In this document: positions 1 through 9,169 of the stretch, one piece after another
Numbering within the stretch: the first letter of the stretch is position 1
How the letters are laid out: each line of letters begins with the position of its first letter
NCBI GenBank assembly: GCA_038900335.1
Contig: JBBMRB010000017.1
Location: 26,934-90,933, forward strand
DNA length: 64,000 bases
Direction of reading: 5' to 3'
From: Rs1 sp038900335
GTDB lineage: Bacteria > Pseudomonadota > Gammaproteobacteria > Pseudomonadales > Balneatricaceae
Notes under the pieces: generated by a model
Seen by the model: the letters and a program-made list of their open reading frames with translations, nothing else
What the model was told of the DNA's origin: nothing
Databases searched by the model: none
Translations under genes and position numbers: made by a program

Positions 1-126
1 TGCGATAGCCCTGTCGCTGTCCCTCTCATTGAAGATGCAGCAACTCAAGCGGCAAAAGAGGCGGCAACTGTTGCCGAAAAACACGGCTTAAATGGTGAAG
101 ACGAAAGCGAAGGATCTATAAAATGA
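1..126 (+). CDS. TRAP transporter small permease (DctQ-type), C-terminal end only
   Basis: An open frame enters from the left edge in frame 1 and ends at a TGA that overlaps the ATG of the following DctM gene (ATGA). The 41 visible residues are an acidic, alanine-rich cytoplasmic tail with no membrane segment. The identity comes only from position: in TRAP operons the small DctQ subunit normally sits directly before, and is translationally coupled to, the large DctM subunit. The visible residues alone would not identify it. Confidence 0.7.
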   Translation, partial: CDSPVAVPLIEDAATQAAKEAATVAEKHGLNGEDESEGSIK

Positions 127-1529
127 GTAGTATTGCTAATTGGTTTGGTACTATGGATTCTATTAATATTGGTTTAATAGTATCAGGCTTCATGTTGTTT
201 ATGGTCATTATTGGGGTGCGTGTTGCCTTTGCAGCTGCAACCGCTGGTTTTGTCGGTTTAGTTTGGATATTTAGTGCGAAACTAGGCTTCGAAAAAGGCT
301 TACTTGTCGCCATGAAAATGGCAGGTACGATACCGCACTCTAAAGTCACTACTATTTCACTCTCTCTCATTCCTACTTTTATTCTGATTGGTTATTTGGC
401 TTACCACGCCGGGTTAACCAAAGCGCTATTTACAGCGGCTAAACGCTGGGTAGGCTGGTTACCTGGTGGCTTAGGTGTTGCTACTGTGTTCTCAACGGCT
501 GGCTTTGCCGCGGTATCGGGTGCATCCGTTGCAACCTCCGCTGTTTTTGCCCGTATCGCCATCCCTGAAATGCTAAAAGTAGGTTATCAAAAAAGCTTTG
601 CCGCTGGGGTTGTCGCCGCAGGTGGTACGCTGGCCTCACTGATTCCACCGTCTGCTATATTGGTTATTTACGCCATTATTGTTGAGCAAGATGTCGGTGT
701 CTTATTGATGGCCGGGTTATTACCAGGGATAGTCTCTGCTCTAATCTATGCCGGTTTAGTTATTATGATGGCAACCATTAATAAAGACTTAGGCCCACCG
801 GTGAGAAAGTATAGCTGGGGCGAGCGTCTGGAGTCACTGCCAGGCACTGCACCGATTTTCTTTGTTATTGGTATTATCGTTATCTGTATTTACGGCGGTG
901 TAGGCACACCTACTGAAGCCGGCGCCCTCGGTGCTTTTGTCATTCTGGTGATGGCGCTGCGCAAAGGGATGCGTTTAGGCGATTTAAAAGAAGCACTGAT
1001 AGAATCCGCTAAGCTGACGGTAATGATTTTCACCATTATTTGGGGCGTATTACTCTATGTTCGCTTCTTAGGCTTTGCCGATTTACCAACGGCATTCTCT
1101 GATTGGATAACAGGTTTAGACCAAAGCCCAATGATAACGCTGGTCTGTATTCTATTAGCGTACGCTGTACTGGGCATGTTTATGGATGCGATTGGTATGT
1201 TATTGCTAACATTGCCAATTACCTACCCTGCTGTTATAGCACTAAACGGAGGAGTCGATGTTTCAGCAGTCGATTCTGCATTTGGTGTATCCGGGGTCGG
1301 CTGCGCTATTTGGTTTGGTATCATCGCCGTCAAGATGTGTGAGTTGTGTCTTATTACACCACCTATCGGTCTTAACTGTTTTGTCGTTGCCGGTGTCAGA
1401 AAAGATATTTCAGTACAGGAAGTATTTAAAGGCGTTACACCGTTTTTTGCGGCGGATGTCTTTACTATCGCGGTATTAATCGCCTTCCCAAGTATTGTAC
1501 TTTGGTTGCCATCGCTACTAGGTATCTAA
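123..1529 (+). CDS. dctM: TRAP transporter large permease subunit, DctM family
   Basis: Large membrane subunit of a tripartite ATP-independent periplasmic transporter, which uses the sodium or proton gradient to import organic acids or related solutes captured by a periplasmic binding protein. The 468 residues form about a dozen hydrophobic segments. Typical DctM stretches are visible: GTLASLIPPS near residue 170, the GVGTPTEAGALGA turn near 265, and PPIGLN near the C-terminus. Length fits the family (about 425-470). The ATG overlaps the stop of the preceding gene, as expected for coupled subunits. The substrate cannot be told because the binding protein lies outside the window. Confidence 0.92.
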   Translation: MSSIANWFGTMDSINIGLIVSGFMLFMVIIGVRVAFAAATAGFVGLVWIFSAKLGFEKGLLVAMKMAGTIPHSKVTTISLSLIPTFILIGYLAYHAGLTKALFTAAKRWVGWLPGGLGVATVFSTAGFAAVSGASVATSAVFARIAIPEMLKVGYQKSFAAGVVAAGGTLASLIPPSAILVIYAIIVEQDVGVLLMAGLLPGIVSALIYAGLVIMMATINKDLGPPVRKYSWGERLESLPGTAPIFFVIGIIVICIYGGVGTPTEAGALGAFVILVMALRKGMRLGDLKEALIESAKLTVMIFTIIWGVLLYVRFLGFADLPTAFSDWITGLDQSPMITLVCILLAYAVLGMFMDAIGMLLLTLPITYPAVIALNGGVDVSAVDSAFGVSGVGCAIWFGIIAVKMCELCLITPPIGLNCFVVAGVRKDISVQEVFKGVTPFFAADVFTIAVLIAFPSIVLWLPSLLGI

Positions 1530-1552
1530 TCGCTAGCTATTTTAATTAGCTA

Positions 1553-1585
1553 TAGGGCCGTGAGCTTCTCGCAGCCCTATTTTTT
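1553..1585 (+). terminator. Intrinsic terminator after dctM
   Basis: TAGGGC at 1553-1558 pairs with GCCCTA at 1574-1579, the stem extends inward with one mismatch through GAG/CTC, and a run of six T follows. It lies between the convergent dctM and polB genes. Confidence 0.8.
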
Positions 1586-1587
1586 AT

Positions 1588-3924
1588 TTAAAACAAACCG
1601 ATCTGCAAACCCACTAATTCTTCAAAAGAATCTCCTTTGACAGACAGTAATGTATCTAAAGCTGGCTTTAATTGACGGTTAATATAATGATCATAATCTA
1701 ATCGCGAATGCCAACACTCTAGCGGTTCAGGGCCATTGACTGTAATATAATACTGAATTGTTTGGCCACGATTAATCTGCTGTTGTAAATTTTGCTGACG
1801 ATAATACTGCTGTAGTTTTAGCGCGGCTTGAGCGTGAGGTGGTCGATTTTTTTGATAAGCATCAACAGGCTGTCTCAATTTCTTATTATAAATCAACAAA
1901 TCATCTAACAAGCCATCTCTTACCTTTTTAACAGTCTCTATAATATACGCCTCATAAGGCTGCTCATTAAAGGCACAGGCAAAGACATGTTGCTGCATTT
2001 GTTTAGCGAGCTCTGTCCAATCTGATCTGACGTTCTCCATGCCTTTAAAGACCATTTTTGTAGAGTCATCATCAAAGTGTTGTAAACCAGCATACCTTTT
2101 TTTGCTGCCTTGATCCGAATCACGCATGGTCGGCATTAAAAATTTGCTGTAATGGGTTTCATACTCTAGCTCTAGGTGGCTCTCTATCTGGTACTTTTCT
2201 AATAACTCTTGTCGCCACCAAGCGGTTAAAGCTGTCGATAACTGCTGGCCTATATGATGCGCATCAGCATTATTACACTCATCACCTAGCCAGACAAAAA
2301 CGGAATCGGTATCACCATAAATTACTTTATAACCGAAATCTTGTTCGACTCTTTTAGCCGTAGTTGTCAAGATTTCATGGCCTCGCAAGGTAATAGAACC
2401 TGACAGTCTATGATCAAAAAAACGACACGCACTAGAGCCTAGCACGCCATACATGGAACTCATCAATATTTTAATCGCTTGTGACATAGCAAAATTAGAG
2501 GCTTGTTTTGCTCTATCTCGCGCCTCCCAAAGATCATCCATAACAGCGGGTAAAATATTATCTTGTTTGGTAAAAACCGCACCATTAAAGCCAGTTACTA
2601 ACTCATCTGCCTCTTCTATTAACGAGCTTTTTGCCAAACCATAGGGATCTATTTTAAAGGTTCTGATGATACTGGGGTATAGGCTTTTAAAATCGAGTAC
2701 TAACACGTGGCGATAAAGCCCTGGGATTGAATTCATTACATAACCACCAGGGGAAGCCATATCAGACACCCCCGATGCATACTCAGGTGCCACATAGCCT
2801 TTACGGTGTAATCTTGGTAGGTATAGGTTATCAAACGCTGCAGACCAGCCACCGACTTTATCAAGCGCCAAGCCCGTTAGTCTTGTGCGCTCAATCAGAT
2901 AATCAAGCAAGTTAGCGTGATTAAATATTTCCAATACTAGCTCACAATCCATTAGGTTATAGCGTGCTAGCGCTGGTTTATCACGCTCAAACATATCAAT
3001 AATTTCATCGGCGCGATGCGCTACACTCTCAACGAGCTTACCTTTTCCTAACAACTGCCTGGCTACATTTTCTAGGGAGAAACTATCAAACTGATAAGTC
3101 GCTCCTTTGAGCACATCAATACCATCTAATACAATTCTGCCAATAACACGCAGATACGCTTTACCCAAAGCTGATTTATGTATGACGCTAGCTGAATAGT
3201 CTCTGCCAATATTTAACTCAACCTGATACAGTTGCGCTCGCTGCTCAATGACCACAAAATCAAAACCAATAACGTTCCAACCAATAATAATATCCGGGTC
3301 ATTTTGCTGGATAAGGATCACGTAGCGCTCTAGTAATTGCTGCTCACCTGTCACATACTTTATAGTATCTGTATCTTGCGCATCGCCTATCATCAAGACT
3401 TGTTTAAAGCCTGTATTACTGACCACACCGATGCACAAAATAGCACCGCTGTGCATATCTGTCTCAATATCTAAAGAGAGAATTTTAAAGTGTGGCTGGT
3501 AGTCATGTTTAACTAATTTTTGCGCATCTAGAGCATCAAAACAGACAGCCCCACGAATAAAACGCTCACTGAGGTAGCGCTCTACTGGACGAATATCTTC
3601 TTCTATCATCACGATGTGTGCATGATGTAGTTTATTAATTATTTTACGACTCGTGGTAATACTTGAGCAATATAGGCCCATAACGGGCCTTTGTTGTAAA
3701 TCTAATAACGATAGGGTTTGCATACGCCACAGGCCAAACGAGCGCAATAAGAAACGAATTTCAGCCTCATCCTCAGCCAGTACAAAAAACACTTGCTCTT
3801 GCTTGGGTATGACCACTTGTTGCCAATCAGTATCTGTAACAAGCCAGTAATTGAGCTCTATACCTTGATCGGTATCACGCTGATGAGATGTTAATAGAAA
3901 GCCTGAAGATAGAGATTCTGACAT
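1588..3924 (-). CDS. polB: DNA polymerase II (family B)
   Basis: Family B DNA polymerase with proofreading exonuclease, used in translesion synthesis and replication restart. At 778 residues it matches the usual Pol II length. The exonuclease motifs are present: DIETD at about 152-156 (Exo I), NVIGFD near 217 (Exo II) and YNLMD at about 322-326 (Exo III). The polymerase motifs are DFKSLYPSII at 411-420 (A), KILMSSMYG at 485-493 (B) and YGDTDS at 536-541 (C). Motif B carries SS where E. coli has NA, otherwise all catalytic residues are in place. The gene starts 5 bases after mvaD and so is probably the last gene of the mevalonate operon. In E. coli polB is SOS-controlled; no LexA box can be judged at this position. 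Confidence 0.96.
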   Translation of the reverse strand: MSESLSSGFLLTSHQRDTDQGIELNYWLVTDTDWQQVVIPKQEQVFFVLAEDEAEIRFLLRSFGLWRMQTLSLLDLQQRPVMGLYCSSITTSRKIINKLHHAHIVMIEEDIRPVERYLSERFIRGAVCFDALDAQKLVKHDYQPHFKILSLDIETDMHSGAILCIGVVSNTGFKQVLMIGDAQDTDTIKYVTGEQQLLERYVILIQQNDPDIIIGWNVIGFDFVVIEQRAQLYQVELNIGRDYSASVIHKSALGKAYLRVIGRIVLDGIDVLKGATYQFDSFSLENVARQLLGKGKLVESVAHRADEIIDMFERDKPALARYNLMDCELVLEIFNHANLLDYLIERTRLTGLALDKVGGWSAAFDNLYLPRLHRKGYVAPEYASGVSDMASPGGYVMNSIPGLYRHVLVLDFKSLYPSIIRTFKIDPYGLAKSSLIEEADELVTGFNGAVFTKQDNILPAVMDDLWEARDRAKQASNFAMSQAIKILMSSMYGVLGSSACRFFDHRLSGSITLRGHEILTTTAKRVEQDFGYKVIYGDTDSVFVWLGDECNNADAHHIGQQLSTALTAWWRQELLEKYQIESHLELEYETHYSKFLMPTMRDSDQGSKKRYAGLQHFDDDSTKMVFKGMENVRSDWTELAKQMQQHVFACAFNEQPYEAYIIETVKKVRDGLLDDLLIYNKKLRQPVDAYQKNRPPHAQAALKLQQYYRQQNLQQQINRGQTIQYYITVNGPEPLECWHSRLDYDHYINRQLKPALDTLLSVKGDSFEELVGLQIGLF

Positions 3925-3929
3925 CCTAC

Positions 3930-4937
3930 TTAATCTGAGAAAGGCTGGATAACATCCATTTCAGCAAATTCGGTCTGCAATAACGCTTGATTAGACTTCT
4001 CAAAAAGCAGTTTAATGTTAGGGCCCGCATCCATGGTAAAATAGACATTGGTACCGGCGTCACGCAAGCGCCAAATTTTTTGCATAACACTCAATGATTC
4101 AGGTAACCAGTACACCAGAGGAGGCCAAGCGGAGATCATAGTGGCATGCATCGACATGGCGTTTTTCTCAGCACACTCACCAAGTTTGGTAAAATCCCCT
4201 TCTTCAATCGCTTGCTCTAACGTAATTAGATCATTACCGGCCTGTTCAGGCCAACTCGGGTAAAGTTTTGATGTCTCTATGGTGCGCTGCATACCCGTGC
4301 GTGAATCCATCGGTTTTTGAGCGCTGCTGACTTTAATTAAACCAATACATAAATCAGGCCATTGCTGCGTTAACGGTGTCGCAATACTATCCATGCCATC
4401 AGCCTGCTCGCCCATATTCCAACGTACAAAACCAGTATATAGAGAGCGAGACGCACTACCACTGCCCATGCGGGCAAAAGCGGACAGTACTTTATTATCT
4501 AATGACAAATCAAAGAAATCGTTCAGAGCAAGGGTTAGTGCAGCAAAACCGGATGCCGATGAGGCAAGCCCTGCTGCGGTAGGTATATTATTACGGGTAT
4601 CTATAATCAACGGCATATGCTGATCACGTCTAAAAAGATCAACAAAGGCAATCACTTTTTGACTAAAGCTCGCGCTAAGCTCTAACTCTTTATTATTTAA
4701 TCTAACGCGATCGACGCCACTATCGCTATGACTAATACCAGTATGTGAGCCTAAATGTCCAAGCGAAATAGACAAACTCGCATTAACCGGTAAATTTAAT
4801 TCTGTATTGCGCTTTCCCCAATATTTACACAGCGCTATATTGCTTGGCGCAAAAACATGAGTAAAATCTTTGGCGTTCAGCAATGCAGGCAAATAACGAT
4901 TAACAACTTCTGCTTTTGTGTACTCTTTACTGGTCAC
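3930..4937 (-). CDS. mvaD: Diphosphomevalonate decarboxylase
   Basis: Last mevalonate pathway step: ATP-dependent decarboxylation of diphosphomevalonate to isopentenyl diphosphate. The 335-residue GHMP-fold protein shows the family signature IALCKYWGKR near residue 34 and the phosphate-binding loop AGLASSASGFAAL near residue 122, including the conserved serines. Length is normal (320-340). It starts with GTG and overlaps the preceding kinase gene by 11 bases, indicating translational coupling within the operon. Confidence 0.95.
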   Translation of the reverse strand: MTSKEYTKAEVVNRYLPALLNAKDFTHVFAPSNIALCKYWGKRNTELNLPVNASLSISLGHLGSHTGISHSDSGVDRVRLNNKELELSASFSQKVIAFVDLFRRDQHMPLIIDTRNNIPTAAGLASSASGFAALTLALNDFFDLSLDNKVLSAFARMGSGSASRSLYTGFVRWNMGEQADGMDSIATPLTQQWPDLCIGLIKVSSAQKPMDSRTGMQRTIETSKLYPSWPEQAGNDLITLEQAIEEGDFTKLGECAEKNAMSMHATMISAWPPLVYWLPESLSVMQKIWRLRDAGTNVYFTMDAGPNIKLLFEKSNQALLQTEFAEMDVIQPFSD

Positions 4938-5916
4938 TGTACTTCACTCCCTCGCTGGTAATCGTTATTTCAATTGTTTGATAATCTTGCAATTCACGCT
5001 CAGTGTTACCAAGTGAAATCACACAATCACCTAAACCAGAACCTGAAATTTTAGCACCTAAAACAGCATCGCCTGACTGCTCTGGTATTTCTCGATGATC
5101 TGCTCGCAAACGATAAATAATATCACTGAGCGCTCTATCACTGACACCTAAGCTATCCATTTGCCCTTGGTACATATTCATTAACTGACCAAGTTTGCGC
5201 CAAGATTGCTGTTTACACGCTTGTATAGCGTTGAGAGTAATATAGCCCATCATCTTATAAATGTTTGCATATAGCTCACTGAATTGATTTTCTTGCTCAG
5301 CAACCTTTGCTAAGACAACCGCTGTCGTTGTTTTATAACCAACATAATAGAGGGCAATTTCTGGTAGCATTGGCAGCCTTTCTACTATGGTTTTAAACGC
5401 TGTTGTATTACTATCAGTAGTGATTTGATAAGCAATAACACCGCCATAAATACTCGCGGCTAAATCTGTTCCCGAACCACGCTTTTGTACACGATGCACC
5501 ACCGCTAATGATTTTTCAAGATGCTGTGTCTCATTGATACTTTGACCACTATAAAGCGCCAATGCTTTAATCGTCGCCACGGTCACCGCAGCAGAAGAGC
5601 CTAAACCTAATGTATGGGCAAACTGTGCTCTAATCACTAGATCAAAGCCGTATTCAAGCTGCTCTTTTTCTAATGCGATAGCCGTCAATACAAAACTGAG
5701 TTCGTTATTAATAACCAGCTCATCTAAATGACCATGATACTTGGCAACCGCAGAATCTATATTGATCAAGCGATCCTTACGCGGTATTAAATTGACTTCA
5801 ATACGCTTATCTAGTGCACATGCTATTGCTTTGTAGCCTTTAACAACCGCATGTTCACCCATCAACATCACGCTAGCAGGGGCTGATACGGTTATCGTCA
5901 TAGTGTCATTACTCAT
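4927..5916 (-). CDS. GHMP kinase of the mevalonate pathway, probably phosphomevalonate kinase
   Basis: One of two GHMP-family kinases in the operon; together they should convert mevalonate to diphosphomevalonate. Motif 1 is SAPASVMLMGEHAVVKG near residue 10, the phosphate loop is LGLGSSAAVTVATIKAL near 108, and motif 3 is ISGSGLGDC near 290. The loop and the GTDLAASIYGGVIAY stretch look more like bacterial phosphomevalonate kinases than like mevalonate kinase, but the GEH in motif 1 is usual in mevalonate kinase (phosphomevalonate kinase normally has GEY). The role is therefore assigned mainly by exclusion, since the operon must supply both activities. Its ATG overlaps the previous stop (ATGA). 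Confidence 0.65.
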   Translation of the reverse strand: MSNDTMTITVSAPASVMLMGEHAVVKGYKAIACALDKRIEVNLIPRKDRLINIDSAVAKYHGHLDELVINNELSFVLTAIALEKEQLEYGFDLVIRAQFAHTLGLGSSAAVTVATIKALALYSGQSINETQHLEKSLAVVHRVQKRGSGTDLAASIYGGVIAYQITTDSNTTAFKTIVERLPMLPEIALYYVGYKTTTAVVLAKVAEQENQFSELYANIYKMMGYITLNAIQACKQQSWRKLGQLMNMYQGQMDSLGVSDRALSDIIYRLRADHREIPEQSGDAVLGAKISGSGLGDCVISLGNTERELQDYQTIEITITSEGVKYSDQ

Positions 5917-6911
5917 AGGATTACTTTAGCGCCTTCTATATCCTGAACTAGCTTGCCACATTTCATATTATAACCCTCAAATAACTGTTCGACACTTGAG
6001 TCTTTAGCATAAACGAGTAACAACCCTGATGAGTCACCAATATAGGCACCTGAGCCCGATACTTTAGCACTACCGCCTCTGTTTTTAATATCATCAATTA
6101 AAGCGGTGGTACGTTTAGAAACCACACCGATATGCGCTAAAAGCTGTTGGTTTTGTTCGATAACGTCGACAGGGCTAAGTTGCTTGGCGACACAATCAAT
6201 CATCTGTTGAGTGCACAGTGAAAACTCATTCCACAAACCTTGATCTTTACCGTGATGCAGCGCCACATGACTGACACACTCGCCTGTTGAACACTGCGGG
6301 CTACCTGTAAAAATCCAATACCAATGCTCATCAAGTTTGAGATTTAACTTAGTCACTTGCTGCTCGTAAATTTTCACTACGCCACCTAAAATTACCGTAG
6401 CAGCATCAATTAAACTGCCTTTACCATGTTGCAATCTTTCACAGTGCTTAACTAACTTATAGCGCTCTATATTAGATAGCGGCTTTTTATTAATCGCTTC
6501 AACTAATACTACAGCAGCAGCAATAATAGAGGCTGAAGAGCCCATCCCGGCACCAATTGGCAATTGGCTATGGCCGTTAAAGTGGGCACTTAAAGAATGG
6601 GAAGGCAGTTGGGATGCCAGTACGTAAAGGACAAGCTGTACGGGTGAGCTCAGTATTTTATCAACTTGAATTGCACCATCGACAAATTTTTGAAACTGCC
6701 TATCTAAAAAAGATACCAGCGGGGTAAGCTTGGCAATTGGGTGGTTCGAATGTGCTTTAATACCAATAAACTCGGCTATTAAATCAGAGCCTTTTATTGG
6801 CGTATACTCGATTGTACTATACAGCTGTACAGCCGTTGCAATAGCAGGCGCTCCATAGACAACAGAGTGCTCGCCACTGAGTATTATTTTCCCTGGTGCC
6901 CGCCCTTGCAT
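5913..6911 (-). CDS. mvk: Mevalonate kinase (GHMP family), probable
   Basis: Probable ATP-dependent phosphorylation of mevalonate to 5-phosphomevalonate. The 332 residues carry motif 1 RAPGKIILSGEHSVVYG at the very N-terminus, phosphate loop LPIGAGMGSSASI near 117, a GSLIDAATVILGG stretch near 165 that would hold the catalytic Asp, and motif 3 KVSGSGAYIGD near 283. PGKxILxGEHxVVYG is the classic mevalonate kinase signature. It overlaps mvaS by one base upstream and the next kinase by four bases downstream. The two kinase roles could be the other way round. Confidence 0.7.
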   Translation of the reverse strand: MQGRAPGKIILSGEHSVVYGAPAIATAVQLYSTIEYTPIKGSDLIAEFIGIKAHSNHPIAKLTPLVSFLDRQFQKFVDGAIQVDKILSSPVQLVLYVLASQLPSHSLSAHFNGHSQLPIGAGMGSSASIIAAAVVLVEAINKKPLSNIERYKLVKHCERLQHGKGSLIDAATVILGGVVKIYEQQVTKLNLKLDEHWYWIFTGSPQCSTGECVSHVALHHGKDQGLWNEFSLCTQQMIDCVAKQLSPVDVIEQNQQLLAHIGVVSKRTTALIDDIKNRGGSAKVSGSGAYIGDSSGLLLVYAKDSSVEQLFEGYNMKCGKLVQDIEGAKVIL

Positions 6912-8080
6912 TAAAGTGCTACATATTCTCTTTTGTGTTGGTTAAACCCACTTAATCTAAAGCGTCCTGTTGTCGAGTGCTCTATAACAACTTCTTCACC
7001 TTGTTGTGGATCAGGACCATGATAGAGGTTTAAATACTGCTCATGGTTTAACTCTAGACGCCGCTCTAACATAATGCTGTGTTGATCTTTAAACAACCAC
7101 TGCTCATAACCTGCGACTATCGTACCACTAAAAAATTCAGCAACACAGCCAGAACCATAACTAAAAAAACCTACTCGCTTACCTGCTAACTGATTTTCGT
7201 TATTCTCTATTAGCGAGGTAAAACCGATAAATAACGCGGCAGAATAGCTATTACCTATAATTTTGTTATAGCTTAGCGAGTCGGCTATTTGCGACTCTAT
7301 TTGCTCTGCATTTAATTCGCTATCATTAATTTTAGACAAATGTTTGTGCGCTTTTTGCGCCATTCGACTAAAAGGTAGGTGATAACAGAAATGGCTCAAA
7401 TCTGTAAAGGAAACACTGCTAACTTGAGAAAAGTGCTCCCATGCTTTCTTTAGTGATTTCAAATAAATTTTGGTTGAATACTTACCGTCAACTAACGCTG
7501 TTTTACGGTAATTTGGACGCCAAAAATCCATCACATCTTCAGTATAATTACCCACTTGCGGGTCTATTTCCAGAATTCTTGGGTTCGCTCTGATTAATAG
7601 CGCAACAGCGCCACAACCTTGGGTCGCCTCACCCGGCGTGCCCAATTCATATTTTGCAATATCAGAAGCTATCACCAACACCGACGTTTCAGGTTGACGT
7701 GCAACCAACGCACATGCCATTTGCACGGCTGCCGTTGCAGAATAACACGCTTGTTTTAACTCAACCACACGACAGTTCTCATTCAAACCTAGCAGGCGAT
7801 GTACATATACCCCCGCTGCTTTTGATTGATCAATGCCCGTCTCTGTAGCAAATAATAATGTCGATATGTTTTTACTGTTTTCTTCTGTAAATAGAGGTGC
7901 AGCCGCATTCGCGGCCATCGTTACTATATCTTCATCATGTGCCGGCATGCCCATTTTTTCTTGGCCTATACCGGTATAGTATTTTTCTGCATCTATATTC
8001 TGTGCTTTCGCAAGTGTCTGCAAATCCAAATAATAATTGGATGTATAAAAGCTGACTTTATCAATACCCACTGGCGACAT
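6911..8080 (-). CDS. mvaS: Hydroxymethylglutaryl-CoA synthase
   Basis: Condenses acetyl-CoA with acetoacetyl-CoA to HMG-CoA, the entry to the mevalonate pathway. The 389-residue thiolase-fold protein has the catalytic triad where the family expects it: Glu80 in ATETGIDQSKA, Cys112 in KQACYSATAA and His234 in CYHLPFSRM. The C-terminal SYGSGCVAEFFSG loop is also typical of bacterial MvaS. Length is normal (about 385-390). No acetoacetyl-CoA thiolase is in the operon, so that activity must come from elsewhere. Confidence 0.96.
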   Translation of the reverse strand: MSPVGIDKVSFYTSNYYLDLQTLAKAQNIDAEKYYTGIGQEKMGMPAHDEDIVTMAANAAAPLFTEENSKNISTLLFATETGIDQSKAAGVYVHRLLGLNENCRVVELKQACYSATAAVQMACALVARQPETSVLVIASDIAKYELGTPGEATQGCGAVALLIRANPRILEIDPQVGNYTEDVMDFWRPNYRKTALVDGKYSTKIYLKSLKKAWEHFSQVSSVSFTDLSHFCYHLPFSRMAQKAHKHLSKINDSELNAEQIESQIADSLSYNKIIGNSYSAALFIGFTSLIENNENQLAGKRVGFFSYGSGCVAEFFSGTIVAGYEQWLFKDQHSIMLERRLELNHEQYLNLYHGPDPQQGEEVVIEHSTTGRFRLSGFNQHKREYVAL

Positions 8081-8104
8081 ACGAAATTTGTTCCTTTGGC
8101 TCTT

Positions 8105-9169
8105 CTAATCGTTTTCTTTCAAAATTAAAGATTTATTATTAAAGAGGCTATTAAAGTCTTTCATTCCTAATAGGAACATTGCTATTTTAAATTCTTGTTG
8201 TAACTTTTCAATTTGCAAAATCACTGCGTCAGTTGACTCCATCGCTGGCTTAAGAAAAGGTGATGCCAGCCCACAAACCGAAGCGCCTAGTATAACAGAC
8301 TTGAGCATATCAATCCCATTCCTAATACCGCCACTACTAATTAAAGTAACGTCAGCTGAATAACTATTGAGCATTTTTAGCGAGCTTACGGTATCAATAC
8401 CCCAATCTTGAAAACAAATTCCAAGATCATTTTTAACATCTTTATTTAAATTTTTTGCTAACTTATCACTTTGGTTGCGATGATGTTCAATGCGACTCCA
8501 TGAAGTACCGCCTTTTCCTGAGACATCAAATATCGTTACCCCAGCTTCAATACCCGCCTGTAAATCTTCTACAGACAACCCAGAACCTACTTCTTTTAGC
8601 AAAATAGGTTTATTGAGTGAGTGCGCTAATAATTTTATTTTTTGCTGTAAGTTAGTAAAATCCACATCACCTTCAGGCTGAATCGCCTCTTGCAGAGGGT
8701 TAAGATGTAAATATATAGCATCAGCACCGAGCACATCAATAGATTGCTGAGCCTCCTCTAGACCAAAACCCTTGTTTAACTGCACTGCGCCAAGGTTTGA
8801 TATCAGTACAGTAGAGGGGGCATATTGTCTTAAATTGAAGCTTTCTCGCGCCGCTGCATTTTTAAACATTACCCGTTGCGAGCCAACTGACATGGCAACT
8901 TTACAATGCTCGGCCGCTTGCGCTAAGTTCTTATTTATTTTTCGTATCAGCTGATGATCGCCACCGGTCATCGATGAAATCAATAACGGGAACGATAACG
9001 TTTTATCCAGAAACTGACACTGAGTATCGACATCATCTAAGCAGATATTAGGCAACGCACGATGCGTTAATCGAACTTTGTCAAAATAATTTCCCTGACG
9101 ATCAATCAATGCATCGTCTTGAATAATTTCAATATGTTCTATTTTACGATCGTTCGTTGTATCTTTCAT
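8105..9169 (-). CDS. fni: Type 2 isopentenyl-diphosphate delta-isomerase
   Basis: FMN- and NADPH-dependent enzyme that interconverts isopentenyl and dimethylallyl diphosphate. The 354 residues include SSMTGG near 66, the MSVGSQR loop near 94, HLNPLQE near 154 and the C-terminal phosphate-binding SSGGIRNG near 276, all typical of the type 2 (TIM-barrel) family and unlike the Nudix-type Idi. The ATG overlaps the mvaA stop (ATGA), so it is coupled to mvaA. Confidence 0.96.
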   Translation of the reverse strand: MKDTTNDRKIEHIEIIQDDALIDRQGNYFDKVRLTHRALPNICLDDVDTQCQFLDKTLSFPLLISSMTGGDHQLIRKINKNLAQAAEHCKVAMSVGSQRVMFKNAAARESFNLRQYAPSTVLISNLGAVQLNKGFGLEEAQQSIDVLGADAIYLHLNPLQEAIQPEGDVDFTNLQQKIKLLAHSLNKPILLKEVGSGLSVEDLQAGIEAGVTIFDVSGKGGTSWSRIEHHRNQSDKLAKNLNKDVKNDLGICFQDWGIDTVSSLKMLNSYSADVTLISSGGIRNGIDMLKSVILGASVCGLASPFLKPAMESTDAVILQIEKLQQEFKIAMFLLGMKDFNSLFNNKSLILKEND

